Assembly: GCF_000517065.1 (NCBI RefSeq)
Contig: NZ_KI912105.1
Location: 3,596,058 to 3,660,057, forward strand
Direction: 5' to 3'
From: Alkaliflexus imshenetskii DSM 15055
GTDB lineage: Bacteria > Bacteroidota > Bacteroidia > Bacteroidales > Marinilabiliaceae
DNA: 64,000 nt
The position numbers and the translations under genes are program-made. Below, piece by piece: positions 37,062 through 45,328 of this stretch. The notes below the pieces were generated by a model. That model was given only the letters and a program-made list of their open reading frames with translations, searched no databases and was not told the origin of the DNA. Position 1 is the first letter of the stretch. Each line of letters starts with the position of its first letter.

Positions 37062-38255
37062 CTAGAGTTCCAAATCCACATCGTGCAGTTCTACCCACGG
37101 AAGTCCGTGCTTGTTCAGTTCGTCCATAAAGGGATCGGGGTTGAACTCCTCCACATTGTAAACACCCGGTTTTTTCCATAGGCCTTTCAGGTACATCATG
37201 GCGCCAATCATACACGGAACACCAGTTGTATAGCTAACTGCCTGTGTGCCGGTTTCTTTAAAGGCTACCTCGTGACTGCAATTGTTATATACATAATATG
37301 TTTTCTCTTTGCCGTCTTTAACGCCTTTGATTCGGCAGCCGATGGATGTCCATCCTTTGTAGTTTTCGCCCAAATCGCCCGGATTGGGCAATACGGCTTT
37401 CAAAAACTGGATTGGCACAATCTCTACGCCATTGTACATTACCGGCTCAATGCCTGCCATGCCAATGTTTTGAATCACGCGCAAGTGTGTCAGGTACTCC
37501 TGCCCAAAGGTCATCCAGAAACGAGCCCGTTTCAGTGTCGGAAAGTTCTTTACCAACGACTCAAGCTCTTCGTGATAGATGAGGTACGACTCTTTTGGTC
37601 CAATTTCGGGATAGGTGAGGGGTTTGTGGATTTCGTGCGGTTCGGTATAAACCCACTGGCCGTTTTCCCAGTATTTACCCTTTTGTGTTACCTCGCGGAT
37701 GTTGATTTCGGGGTTGAAATTGGTGGCAAAAGCCTTTCCGTGATCGCCTGCGTTGCAGTCCACAATGTCGAGATAGTGAATTTCGTCAAAATGGTGTTTG
37801 GCAGCGTAGGCCGTGTACACGCTGGTAACGCCCGGGTCGAACCCGCAGCCGAGAATGGCCGTTAGACCGGCTTCCTTGAAGCGATCCTGGTAGGCCCATT
37901 GCCATTTGTATTCAAACTTGGCTTCGTCCTTTGGCTCGTAGTTGGCTGTGTCGAGGTAGGCAACGCCGGTTTCCAAACACGCATCCATGATGGTCAAATC
38001 CTGATAGGGAAGCGCCACGTTTACCACCAAGTCAGGCTTATAGCTGTTGATGAGTTCAACCAGTTCGGGCACATTGTCGGCATCCACTTGCGCAGTCTTA
38101 ATGCGGTTTCCACCTATTTGTGCAGCAATTGCATCGCACTTGCTCTTGGTACGGCTGGCCAGCATGATATCGGTAAACACATCCGGCAGTCCGGCCATTT
38201 TGTGAACCACTACGGTGCCAACGCCACCGGCTCCAATAACTAATACTTTACCCAT
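37062..38255 (-). CDS. Carboxynorspermidine synthase (saccharopine dehydrogenase family)
   Basis: NADPH-dependent enzyme condensing putrescine or diaminopropane with aspartate semialdehyde to carboxy(nor)spermidine, the bacterial alternative route to spermidine. 397 aa. It starts MGKVLVIGAGGVGTVVVHKMA (Rossmann motif), has VNVALPYQDLTIMDACLETG and LDTANYEPKDEA, then ILGCGFDPGVTSVYTAYAAKH, a block conserved in this family. The C-terminal PWVELHD is also typical. The partner decarboxylase (nspC) is not in the window. SpeA at the left edge would supply agmatine and thus putrescine. Confidence 0.94.
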   Translation of the reverse strand: MGKVLVIGAGGVGTVVVHKMAGLPDVFTDIMLASRTKSKCDAIAAQIGGNRIKTAQVDADNVPELVELINSYKPDLVVNVALPYQDLTIMDACLETGVAYLDTANYEPKDEAKFEYKWQWAYQDRFKEAGLTAILGCGFDPGVTSVYTAYAAKHHFDEIHYLDIVDCNAGDHGKAFATNFNPEINIREVTQKGKYWENGQWVYTEPHEIHKPLTYPEIGPKESYLIYHEELESLVKNFPTLKRARFWMTFGQEYLTHLRVIQNIGMAGIEPVMYNGVEIVPIQFLKAVLPNPGDLGENYKGWTSIGCRIKGVKDGKEKTYYVYNNCSHEVAFKETGTQAVSYTTGVPCMIGAMMYLKGLWKKPGVYNVEEFNPDPFMDELNKHGLPWVELHDVDLEL

Positions 38256-38449
38256 TTCGAATTATCTGTTTTTCCGGTTAAAATTCCCCTGCATCGGGAG
38301 GCACAAAGGAATAAAAAATATCGTTTCGCTGATTCAAAAAGTAAATCAAATTGGATTAAAGTTACACAATTATCGTGGGAAATGAAAATGAGTGTTTTTA
38401 AAAGGAGTATATAACAATTGTATCTCCAACTACTAAATCAAAAGGGGCT

Positions 38450-38472
38450 GCCATTTCTGACAACCCCTCTTG
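38450..38472 (-). terminator. Candidate terminator of the 38493 gene
   Basis: Read on the minus strand, GGGGTTGTC pairs with GCAGCCCC with wobbles, followed by TTTTGATTT. It lies about 20 bp past the stop codon. Confidence 0.6.
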
Positions 38473-38492
38473 ATTTTGAGCGTTTTCTTTTA

Positions 38493-40211
38493 CTATTGTT
38501 TCACGATTCTGCTAATAAAGCTATCACCAGATTCAGTAGTGATTTTCACCAGATATACACCTTGTGGAAGCGCACTGGTGTTGATGGTGTTCTGAACCGG
38601 AGCAATTGTACTGACTACATTCCCAACTGTATTCATTATCTCTACAGAAGCGATAGGCTGATCTACTTCAATGTAGAGGATGTCTTTTACAGGGTTGGGA
38701 TAGATATGCAATGATTTGGAATTAGAAGTTCCTATATTCACTGTACTTGAAGGTTCAAAATCATTCATTGAACGTGGCACTAATTGTATGTCTGATTGAT
38801 ATTGAAGGATGATTCCCGTAATGTCTTGTTTGGTATTTGGGATTGCATTTCCTGTGAGTTCAGCTGAGTTATAATGATTTCTAAGAATTCCTACTCCAGA
38901 CTCATCCGTAATAGGATAGTTTGTGCTATTGGCAAAATTGCCAACTGCATTTGTAATTGTAACATTGAGTACTTTTACTAATTTGCCTTGATAAGAAGCA
39001 TCAAGTTCATTAAGAGTAATGATTTCAGGATTTGGAATATAGCCGCTCGTTTGAGTAGGTTCTCCGGGATCGAATGCAGGCACGAACTGTAACATATTGT
39101 TGTTATCATTTAGTGTTCCAACCAGACCAGTAAATCCATCTCCTAGAACATAGTTAGTTGTAATCTTTCCTGACAAATCATCGATTTGAATTGCTCCAGA
39201 TGCATCTTGTATGAATTTCTGATTTCTAAATGATGTTTTAAAGGTTATAATCGCTTCGCCGGTGAGTTTATAAACTGTAGTATTATCAACACTTCCTGAA
39301 CGTAATTCAGCGATGGTTGAAACATCTGTTATTGTTGGAAATGTATAAGTAGCGCTTGCGATTTCGCTATTATCTAATCCAGTTTTCTGCGCATAAGCCC
39401 ATATTGAAGTAGTTTCGCTGACAGAAATAGGCTCAGAATATTCCTGCCATTCATAAGGTTCTTCAACAAGACTATAAAAAATAACTGCATCGGTTGTTGA
39501 AGTTTGGATTGAGACGTCAATAGGAGAAAAAAGTTGATTGCTAGCAGTTGGTGTGAACTCTGGGGTGTTAACTTGCGTAATATCTGGTAAAGAGGTAATA
39601 GTGATTCTATCTATTCTATTTGTTCCGGTACTAGCGACAGTTCCATTATTAATACTGGTATTTGAAGATTTCTTCCATCTAAGAAATAGTTTAGACTGAT
39701 TATTACAAGTTTCTGGCAAGGTAACATTCAGTATACCTGAAGTGAAATTATTCGCTACAATAATATCTGCAACTTTTGTCCACTCTGTTCCATTAATGCT
39801 GTATTCAAAGGAAAAATCTTTTGGACCGGTGTTTGACCCATTTTGAATGGAGTTTACATTTATATTATTGTAGCCTTCAGTAGAGATTTCGATAATCCAA
39901 TAAGCGATTTCTTGCTCCCAGCCATTTGTGCTTGGGCAAGTTCGGCTACTTCCGTCTGAGCTATTTACCCAGCCTGTAAATGTTGGTTTAGAATCACTTA
40001 GTTGAAGTTTGCTAATGTCTTTATTGGCAATAATTCCATCATCTGCTGTATATGGGTTTGCTCTGAATGATGCATCATTTGTTATAAGGCTCTTTTTTGT
40101 AACATCAGTAAATTTCCATTCAGCTATAATTGTTTGGGATGTTGACGTTGCACTAAAGATTACTAAACAAACAACTGAAAAGATGATTCTTAGTCGTAAA
40201 AAGTGTTTCAT
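38493..40211 (-). CDS. T9SS-exported multidomain protein, possible nuclease-associated
   Basis: A 572-aa secreted protein without a recognised catalytic site. Signal peptide to about Ser25, an N-terminal beta-sandwich (about 30-210; IIAEWKFTDVTKKS, WIIEISTEGYNNINV), a chitobiase/hexosaminidase C-terminal-like beta domain (about 214-292, PTASNQLFSPIDVSIQT through IWAYAQKTGLDNSE), a DUF5689-like or OB-fold region (about 297-480) and a T9SS sorting domain (YPNPVKDILYIEV to FISRIVKQ). It faces the endonuclease gene upstream across a long intergenic region with tandem repeats. Function is unproven; the neighbours suggest nucleic-acid handling. Confidence 0.8.
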   Translation of the reverse strand: MKHFLRLRIIFSVVCLVIFSATSTSQTIIAEWKFTDVTKKSLITNDASFRANPYTADDGIIANKDISKLQLSDSKPTFTGWVNSSDGSSRTCPSTNGWEQEIAYWIIEISTEGYNNINVNSIQNGSNTGPKDFSFEYSINGTEWTKVADIIVANNFTSGILNVTLPETCNNQSKLFLRWKKSSNTSINNGTVASTGTNRIDRITITSLPDITQVNTPEFTPTASNQLFSPIDVSIQTSTTDAVIFYSLVEEPYEWQEYSEPISVSETTSIWAYAQKTGLDNSEIASATYTFPTITDVSTIAELRSGSVDNTTVYKLTGEAIITFKTSFRNQKFIQDASGAIQIDDLSGKITTNYVLGDGFTGLVGTLNDNNNMLQFVPAFDPGEPTQTSGYIPNPEIITLNELDASYQGKLVKVLNVTITNAVGNFANSTNYPITDESGVGILRNHYNSAELTGNAIPNTKQDITGIILQYQSDIQLVPRSMNDFEPSSTVNIGTSNSKSLHIYPNPVKDILYIEVDQPIASVEIMNTVGNVVSTIAPVQNTINTSALPQGVYLVKITTESGDSFISRIVKQ

Positions 40212-40464
40212 GATCGTGTTGGTTTTAGTTAATATTGGTTATTGTTTGAACGATTAATGAGTATTCTAAATTATAAATTCTCAATGGTTAAAAACGTGAT
40301 TTTAGTTTGTTTCTAACTGATTCACTAAAATATGGTTTATATGTTAATTTTTCAACTTGTTTATGCTAAGATTCTATTATTACTGGATAATGTCTCATTT
40401 TAATTCTTGAACAATTAGCACATAGTTCCCGAACATTTTCTTCCCGATTTAATATTGTTTTCAA

Positions 40465-40598
40465 AACATGCAGCATCTTTCACCCAAAACATGCTGTGAT
40501 TTCACCTGAAACATGCTGTGGTTTTACTCAAAACATGCTGTGGTTTTGACCAAAACATGCTGTGGTTTTGACCCGAATATGCTGCATGTTTTTGCATG
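40465..40598. repeat. 22-bp tandem repeat array, about six units
   Basis: Units start at 40465, 40488, 40510, 40532, 40554 and 40576, each opening AACATGCTG or a close variant (unit 1 AACATGCAG; unit 6 AATATGCTG). The middle four share AACATGCTGTG with A-T-rich ends. Unit 1 contains ACATGCAGCAT and unit 6 contains ATGCTGCATGT, exact reverse complements, so the array ends are inverted relative to each other. The spacing equals two helical turns. Confidence 0.85.
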
Positions 40599-40629
40599 AC
40601 CATAAAATGCCCCGATTTGCATTTGAAGA

Positions 40630-40746
40630 TTATTAGATACTAGACATTTAGACTGACAGACAAGGTTAAACAGACAATAAGATGCATCTAATCATCTTTC
40701 TCAACTACTCAATCTGTCTATTATCTAACACTCTTCTAGTCTCTAA
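40630..40746 (-). repeat. Dispersed ~115-bp intergenic element, copy 2, with inverted ends
   Basis: Read on the minus strand it begins TTAGAGACTAGAAGAGTG and ends GTCTAGTATCTAATAA. The termini are inverted (TTAGAGACTAGA against TTAGATACTAGA, 11 of 12). It aligns with 6212-6327 at roughly 85 percent by eye. Non-coding, similar in size to a miniature inverted-repeat element. Confidence 0.72.
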
Positions 40747-40775
40747 CATGTTTTATAAATTAAAACAGTTACTTA

Positions 40776-42428
40776 CTATCTCACCACAATCTTTCGGATA
40801 TCTCCACCGGCATCTACAAAATAGATACCGGCCGATGGCACCACAAGCGAGGTTCGTCCCGTTAATTCAGGCATCTGCAATAGCATTGTACCCGACACAT
40901 TGTAAACCGAAACCGGTTCGAAAAAGGCCGCACGGTTTTCGATGTGAATCTCGTTGTTGTTGGTCCACACATCAATGTGCTCTTTTTTGATAACACTGCG
41001 GCTGCTGGTGGTGGTGCGCACGGTGATCGAATTTGAGGGAAGGGTGATGATGCCTTTTACCTCACGCTGCACCACATAGATGTATTCGCTGGCACCAGTT
41101 AGTCCGGTGACTTCGTAGCTGCCGGTATTAAACAGGTCTTCGATGGTTTGCACCAAACTGGATGAGCCGTTTTCGATGGCGTGAATGCTTAATATGTACG
41201 AATCGTTGTTGGATTGTTGTTGCCAGTTGGCCGTGAAGCCCGACGCCGTTACGTTGGTTGCTTCAAGGGCTACGGCTGGCGCCAGATCTGCTTCGGTGAT
41301 GCTGGTGCCCGAGATGTTTACGGTTACGCTACCCGGTATTCCACCATCGTAAATAATGAGTGTGGCCTTGTGGTTGTTGCTTGCGACCGTAGGTGAGTAG
41401 GTTACTTTTAATTCGTAGCCCGATGCGCTGTTGGCAACTGCTGCGTTTATTTTTGTGGTGTTGATGCGAAACATACTGGCATTGTCGCCATAGAGCAACA
41501 CGGTGAGTTCGCCATTCAGGTTACTTCCGCGAACAAAGAGTGATTGTGTTTGGCTCAATCCGCTAATTACGGTACCATATTGCAGGGTGGTCTGGTTGGT
41601 AGGCGTGGTTAATAGAGCCTGATTGTTGCTGGTTTCGATCTCAAAAGCCACATTTTGCATATTGCCCCAGATGTGCTCCACCAAGTCGGGATAGTCGATA
41701 AATGGGTTTCTGTTATTCTGAATTCTAAAAACGGCTTCGTTTCGGTTAATCTCTTTTGTGCTCACCGGATCTTGTCTGTGCCATTGCAACAACAGGTTAA
41801 TGGCCCAACTGTTAAGTGTGGGGTAGGTGGTGGTTGACACCATCGAGAGATTTCGCCAACGGTTGTAGTAGTCCTGATAGCGTGTAACCATATAGAAATA
41901 GGCCCGGGCAAAGTCTCCTTTGTACTCGTCGTAGGGTTCAAACACTGTTCCTGAATATCCGGGAAATGCGTTACTGCCCACCTTGGTCATGCCGTTGTTG
42001 TAGGTTGGGTTGCTGCCCACCACACCAAGCGGATGGTTCGATTTGGCCGAGTTGGCCGCCGCATCCGACGGATAAATGTGGTTGATATCGGTATAGGGCG
42101 GCAGACTTTCGTTGCGTGTACCGTCCCACCAGCTCACGGGAAAGGAGTGTTCGCGATTGAGTCCAGAGGTGGTGTTGAGCGTTCTCACAATGGGCGAATA
42201 CATGTCCCACACTGTGCCGTCCTGCCGTTCGTCGGTTTGTCTGAAAACCACCCAAAGGGAGCCATAAGTGAGGTTTGTATGGTGGCGAATGATTTCGTGC
42301 AGAGATGTTTTGAGTTGTTCTCTTTTTTTGCCACTGGCGCTGTTGTAATACCCATTGGGATTTTGCGACAGAAGAACCGCCGCAACAAGTAAAAATAGAA
42401 AGGTAAAATGTAAACGTAAAAAACGCAT
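40776..42428 (-). CDS. Secreted endonuclease I with T9SS-like tail
   Basis: Extracellular nuclease of about 550 aa from the ATG at 42428 (MRFLRLHFTFLFLLVAAVLLS); the frame is open to an upstream ATG at 42515, but the signal peptide fixes the start. The endonuclease I domain spans about residues 25-240: YYNSASGKKREQLKTSLHEI, WDMYSP, then the catalytic REHSFPVSWW, DINHIYPSD and KSNHPLGVV blocks of Vvn/EndoI-type beta-beta-alpha-metal nucleases. It continues with two immunoglobulin-like or fibronectin-like domains and a sorting-like tail ending DAGGDIRKIVVR. It degrades DNA or RNA outside the cell. The next upstream genes on the same strand encode a lipoprotein and a TonB receptor. Confidence 0.9.
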   Translation of the reverse strand: MRFLRLHFTFLFLLVAAVLLSQNPNGYYNSASGKKREQLKTSLHEIIRHHTNLTYGSLWVVFRQTDERQDGTVWDMYSPIVRTLNTTSGLNREHSFPVSWWDGTRNESLPPYTDINHIYPSDAAANSAKSNHPLGVVGSNPTYNNGMTKVGSNAFPGYSGTVFEPYDEYKGDFARAYFYMVTRYQDYYNRWRNLSMVSTTTYPTLNSWAINLLLQWHRQDPVSTKEINRNEAVFRIQNNRNPFIDYPDLVEHIWGNMQNVAFEIETSNNQALLTTPTNQTTLQYGTVISGLSQTQSLFVRGSNLNGELTVLLYGDNASMFRINTTKINAAVANSASGYELKVTYSPTVASNNHKATLIIYDGGIPGSVTVNISGTSITEADLAPAVALEATNVTASGFTANWQQQSNNDSYILSIHAIENGSSSLVQTIEDLFNTGSYEVTGLTGASEYIYVVQREVKGIITLPSNSITVRTTTSSRSVIKKEHIDVWTNNNEIHIENRAAFFEPVSVYNVSGTMLLQMPELTGRTSLVVPSAGIYFVDAGGDIRKIVVR

Positions 42429-42490
42429 AAGCCTGGTTGTTTGTGATTGGTGTGCATCAGAGGCATTAACCCTAATTTTTTTAGTGATGT

Positions 42491-42552
42491 AAACCCGAAG
42501 CAGCAAAGCGCACAACTATTTTATGCTGTGTGTTTTTGCTTCTTCGGGTTTT
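42491..42552. terminator. Hairpin between the lipoprotein and endonuclease genes
   Basis: AAACCCGAAGCAGCAAA pairs with TTTTGCTTCTTCGGGTTT (16 of 18) around a long loop. It probably terminates the minus-strand lipoprotein gene or attenuates read-through into the endonuclease gene. Confidence 0.6.
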
Positions 42553-42605
42553 AATCTTAATTCCTGTTTTTCTTTATACCATTAAATTTGGTTAAAGGTT
42601 GGAAT

Positions 42606-45272
42606 TTATTCCTGAGTTCCGGTAAGCTTGATGTTGTCAAGACGGAAACCTACGGTATTGCTGCTTCCTGGGGCAATGAATTCAATTTTAAGTGACTCAG
42701 ATGCCGGAATGTTGTCACCAACAGTAATGGTCGAGAAGGTGTTGGAAGCCACAGTTACCGATGGAACACTCACTTCATTGCCATTTACTTTGATGGTTAA
42801 ATTGTTGGCATTGGTGCCACCATTTCCTGTAAAATCAAACTGAAGTGCAATGTTCGTATAACCAGATGTGTTAATACCTTCTACAATGACATAAGAATCG
42901 TTGTTTGCAGGCATCCAAACATGCGCATTTAATGTTGAAGTGGTTCTAATGGTACACTGGTTGGAAGGGTCTGAATAGGTCACATCCTGATTGTCATAAC
43001 CCGTGAAGTCTGCAATCTTGGGTCGTGTTTCAAGCGTGGCGTGGGTGCCATTCCCAAATGTCTCCAAAAATATCTGTACCGCTTCCGGGTCTGTTGGATC
43101 GGTAGGGTCAGTCGGATCGGTCGGATCTGTTGGGTCGGTGGTGCCGCTGCCTGAGAGTACAAAGTCAGCTTGTTCACCTTCGCTATCTCTCAAGCCCGGG
43201 ATACCAAAGTAAGTTCTTAGGTTTCCTTTCACTTTAAGTTGTTTGCCCAGGTTGGATGGGTTATCCATCAGGTTAACCTGACTACGCAATGGTTTCCCGG
43301 CAGGTAGGTTTACCACCAGAACTTTGGTGAAATCGGTTTCAGTGGGGCTGTCGGCAAGCAACACGTTGGTAGCAAGGGTGAATGGTTGGCTAAATGAGAC
43401 TTGTGAGGCATTTGTAACGGTTGATACATTTTCTTTTACGGCTCCTACAATGTAGCCTTCCACCCAGGTTACCAGATTTTGATTTTGACTGGTCATGGCT
43501 TGGGCAATGGTTAGCGGCGTGTTGAAATTGTCATCGCCGGGATCAGTACCACCGCCATCAATACCGGGACCGCTAATCACTTTAAGGTTTCGAACTTGCC
43601 ATGTACCGGCGCGACTGTCGGTAGAGAGGTATTTAAAGGCAATGCGTACATTGTTCACACCCGCATATTCAGCCGGAATGTTGAGTTTACCGCTGTTGGT
43701 CCAGTCGTTCCATGATGTGCCTGATGAGTAGGTGGTGATAGCAATCTGTGTCCATTCTGCATTGCCGGGATTACCATCGGTATAGTTTTTCGATATCCAG
43801 AGAGTGAAATCCTGTGTGTTGTTGGCATATCTGTTTATCTGCTCAAAAGTGATGTGCGCGGCATTGTAGCTGCTTAAATCAATCACCGGAGAGATAAGCC
43901 AATCTTCGTTGGCGTAGTTTGCTGAGTTAAAGAAGCCTGTCATGCGGGCACACACATAAGTGCCATCAAATACCCACTGCTGATTTCCTGAAACGCTGAT
44001 GCCGGTGAATGGCAACAAAGTGTTTGAAAAGGCCACGCTGAGTATCTCTTCGCCCACGCCGCCCAGCTTAAAGTCGGCGGCACTGCCTGATGCCACACGC
44101 AATCCAGCAGCCCCCAGCATCTTTTCAACTGCGCCTCTGATGCTTACTTCTACACCTAAAAGGGTTGGATTGTCCTTCAAATTGAGTGAAGTGCGCATTA
44201 CTGAGCCTGATGGAAGGTTCACAACGAGACATTTCTCCCAGTTGGTTTCATCGGCCGTTTGAGCTATCACAATGTAGTTGTCCATGATGAACGGCGCCTC
44301 AAAGGCCAGGTCGCTGTTGCTGTCGATGGGGTTTGTTTCGTTAATACCGGGTTGAACGGCGCCAACAATGTAGCCTTTCACCCAGCCAGAACGCTGCTTG
44401 TCCTGGTTTTCCAAAGCCCAGCTCACCGTCCACGGACTGTTTTCCATTCCCCATCCGTCGGGGTTGGGCTCAAAATTCACATCCGGAAGGCTGCGCACCA
44501 ATATCTGGTTGGTGGTATTGAATTTGGTTAAAATACCGGTTACGCTTCCTATTCCTGAAGGTATAATTTCAGAAGCAAAGTTGGCAGCACTGCTCATACG
44601 GGCTGTAATGCCTACACCGGGGTTTGATGAGAAGCGGATGACGCGGTTCAGCGTTTGCACGCTGCCTTCGTTGGATGTGGAGTAAGGCTCGCCGGCGTTT
44701 TCAAAATATACGGCATCGAGAATTACCAATCGTCCGAAGTGCTCTTCCTGAATGTTGCCGGGACCAATGGCTGTGGGCACCACTTCATCGGGTTTTGGAT
44801 AGTCGTGCATAAACAGCTTCTGGCGGGCAGTCTCCCAGGTCATCTGACCAATGGAGAATACGCCATCGTTGTTTCTCGAAAAACGAAAGCCCAACTGGTG
44901 CATGCCGCCATATTTGCCCATATAGAGGCCTTTGGCTTCGATGAACACGCGTTGTCCCACCCGTATGTCGTTATAGATGTTGTTACGGTCGATGGCCAGC
45001 ATCAAACCACCGGTTTCATCCTCAATAAAAATTTGCTTGTATAGGTTTCCCGAAATGTCGTTGGCGGTTACAATACCTGTAATGATATCGTTTTCGGTAA
45101 TCTGAACCAACTCGCTGTTGTATTTGGCTTTAAAATCGCGAATGGTGATGTTGGCCTGCCCTTGATATTCGGGCTTTTCGTGTGGCGGCGCGTCAAATTT
45201 CTCGTCCAGGCAGGCGGTGAGGCCAAATGCCATGGTCAGGATTAAAATTGAGTAAATCCAGAGGGTTCTCAT
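42606..45272 (-). CDS. DUF5689-type surface lipoprotein with repeated OB-like domains
   Basis: An 888-aa lipoprotein (lipobox LTAC), starting at the ATG at 45272, not 45305, because the signal sequence begins MRTLWIYSILIL. An N-terminal DUF5689-like region covers about 40-280 (NDIITGIVTANDISGNLYKQIFIED). Two copies of a domain with WVKGYIVGAVQ / WVEGYIVGAVK and LVVNLPSGS / LVVNLPAGK flank a beta-sandwich adhesion-type domain. A coding microsatellite makes a linker of about six Asp-Pro-Thr units before a final beta-sandwich domain. No catalytic residues are visible. It sits 56 bp after a TonB receptor gene and likely acts as its surface partner. Confidence 0.85.
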   Translation of the reverse strand: MRTLWIYSILILTMAFGLTACLDEKFDAPPHEKPEYQGQANITIRDFKAKYNSELVQITENDIITGIVTANDISGNLYKQIFIEDETGGLMLAIDRNNIYNDIRVGQRVFIEAKGLYMGKYGGMHQLGFRFSRNNDGVFSIGQMTWETARQKLFMHDYPKPDEVVPTAIGPGNIQEEHFGRLVILDAVYFENAGEPYSTSNEGSVQTLNRVIRFSSNPGVGITARMSSAANFASEIIPSGIGSVTGILTKFNTTNQILVRSLPDVNFEPNPDGWGMENSPWTVSWALENQDKQRSGWVKGYIVGAVQPGINETNPIDSNSDLAFEAPFIMDNYIVIAQTADETNWEKCLVVNLPSGSVMRTSLNLKDNPTLLGVEVSIRGAVEKMLGAAGLRVASGSAADFKLGGVGEEILSVAFSNTLLPFTGISVSGNQQWVFDGTYVCARMTGFFNSANYANEDWLISPVIDLSSYNAAHITFEQINRYANNTQDFTLWISKNYTDGNPGNAEWTQIAITTYSSGTSWNDWTNSGKLNIPAEYAGVNNVRIAFKYLSTDSRAGTWQVRNLKVISGPGIDGGGTDPGDDNFNTPLTIAQAMTSQNQNLVTWVEGYIVGAVKENVSTVTNASQVSFSQPFTLATNVLLADSPTETDFTKVLVVNLPAGKPLRSQVNLMDNPSNLGKQLKVKGNLRTYFGIPGLRDSEGEQADFVLSGSGTTDPTDPTDPTDPTDPTDPEAVQIFLETFGNGTHATLETRPKIADFTGYDNQDVTYSDPSNQCTIRTTSTLNAHVWMPANNDSYVIVEGINTSGYTNIALQFDFTGNGGTNANNLTIKVNGNEVSVPSVTVASNTFSTITVGDNIPASESLKIEFIAPGSSNTVGFRLDNIKLTGTQE
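43088..43140 (-). repeat. Coding 9-bp repeat (Asp-Pro-Thr linker)
   Basis: Tandem 9-base units, e.g. GTCGGATCG on plus, encoding about six DPT tripeptides in the 42606-45272 lipoprotein. Such runs can change in copy number by slippage. Confidence 0.8.
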
Positions 45273-45328
45273 ATGGAATGTTTTATGATGTTTTATTACG
45301 TACATGGTTCAATTCTTTTATGGTCAGG

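Larger units (their letters stand above)
40212..40775. other. Repeat-rich intergenic region
   Basis: About 560 bp between two minus-strand genes, AT-rich and without a gene. It carries a 22-bp tandem repeat array (40465-40598) and an inverted copy of the dispersed element (40630-40746). Confidence 0.7.

Noticed and set aside
40465-40598. CRISPR array
   Set aside because: Units are contiguous 22-bp tandem repeats without unique spacers, and no cas gene is present in the window.
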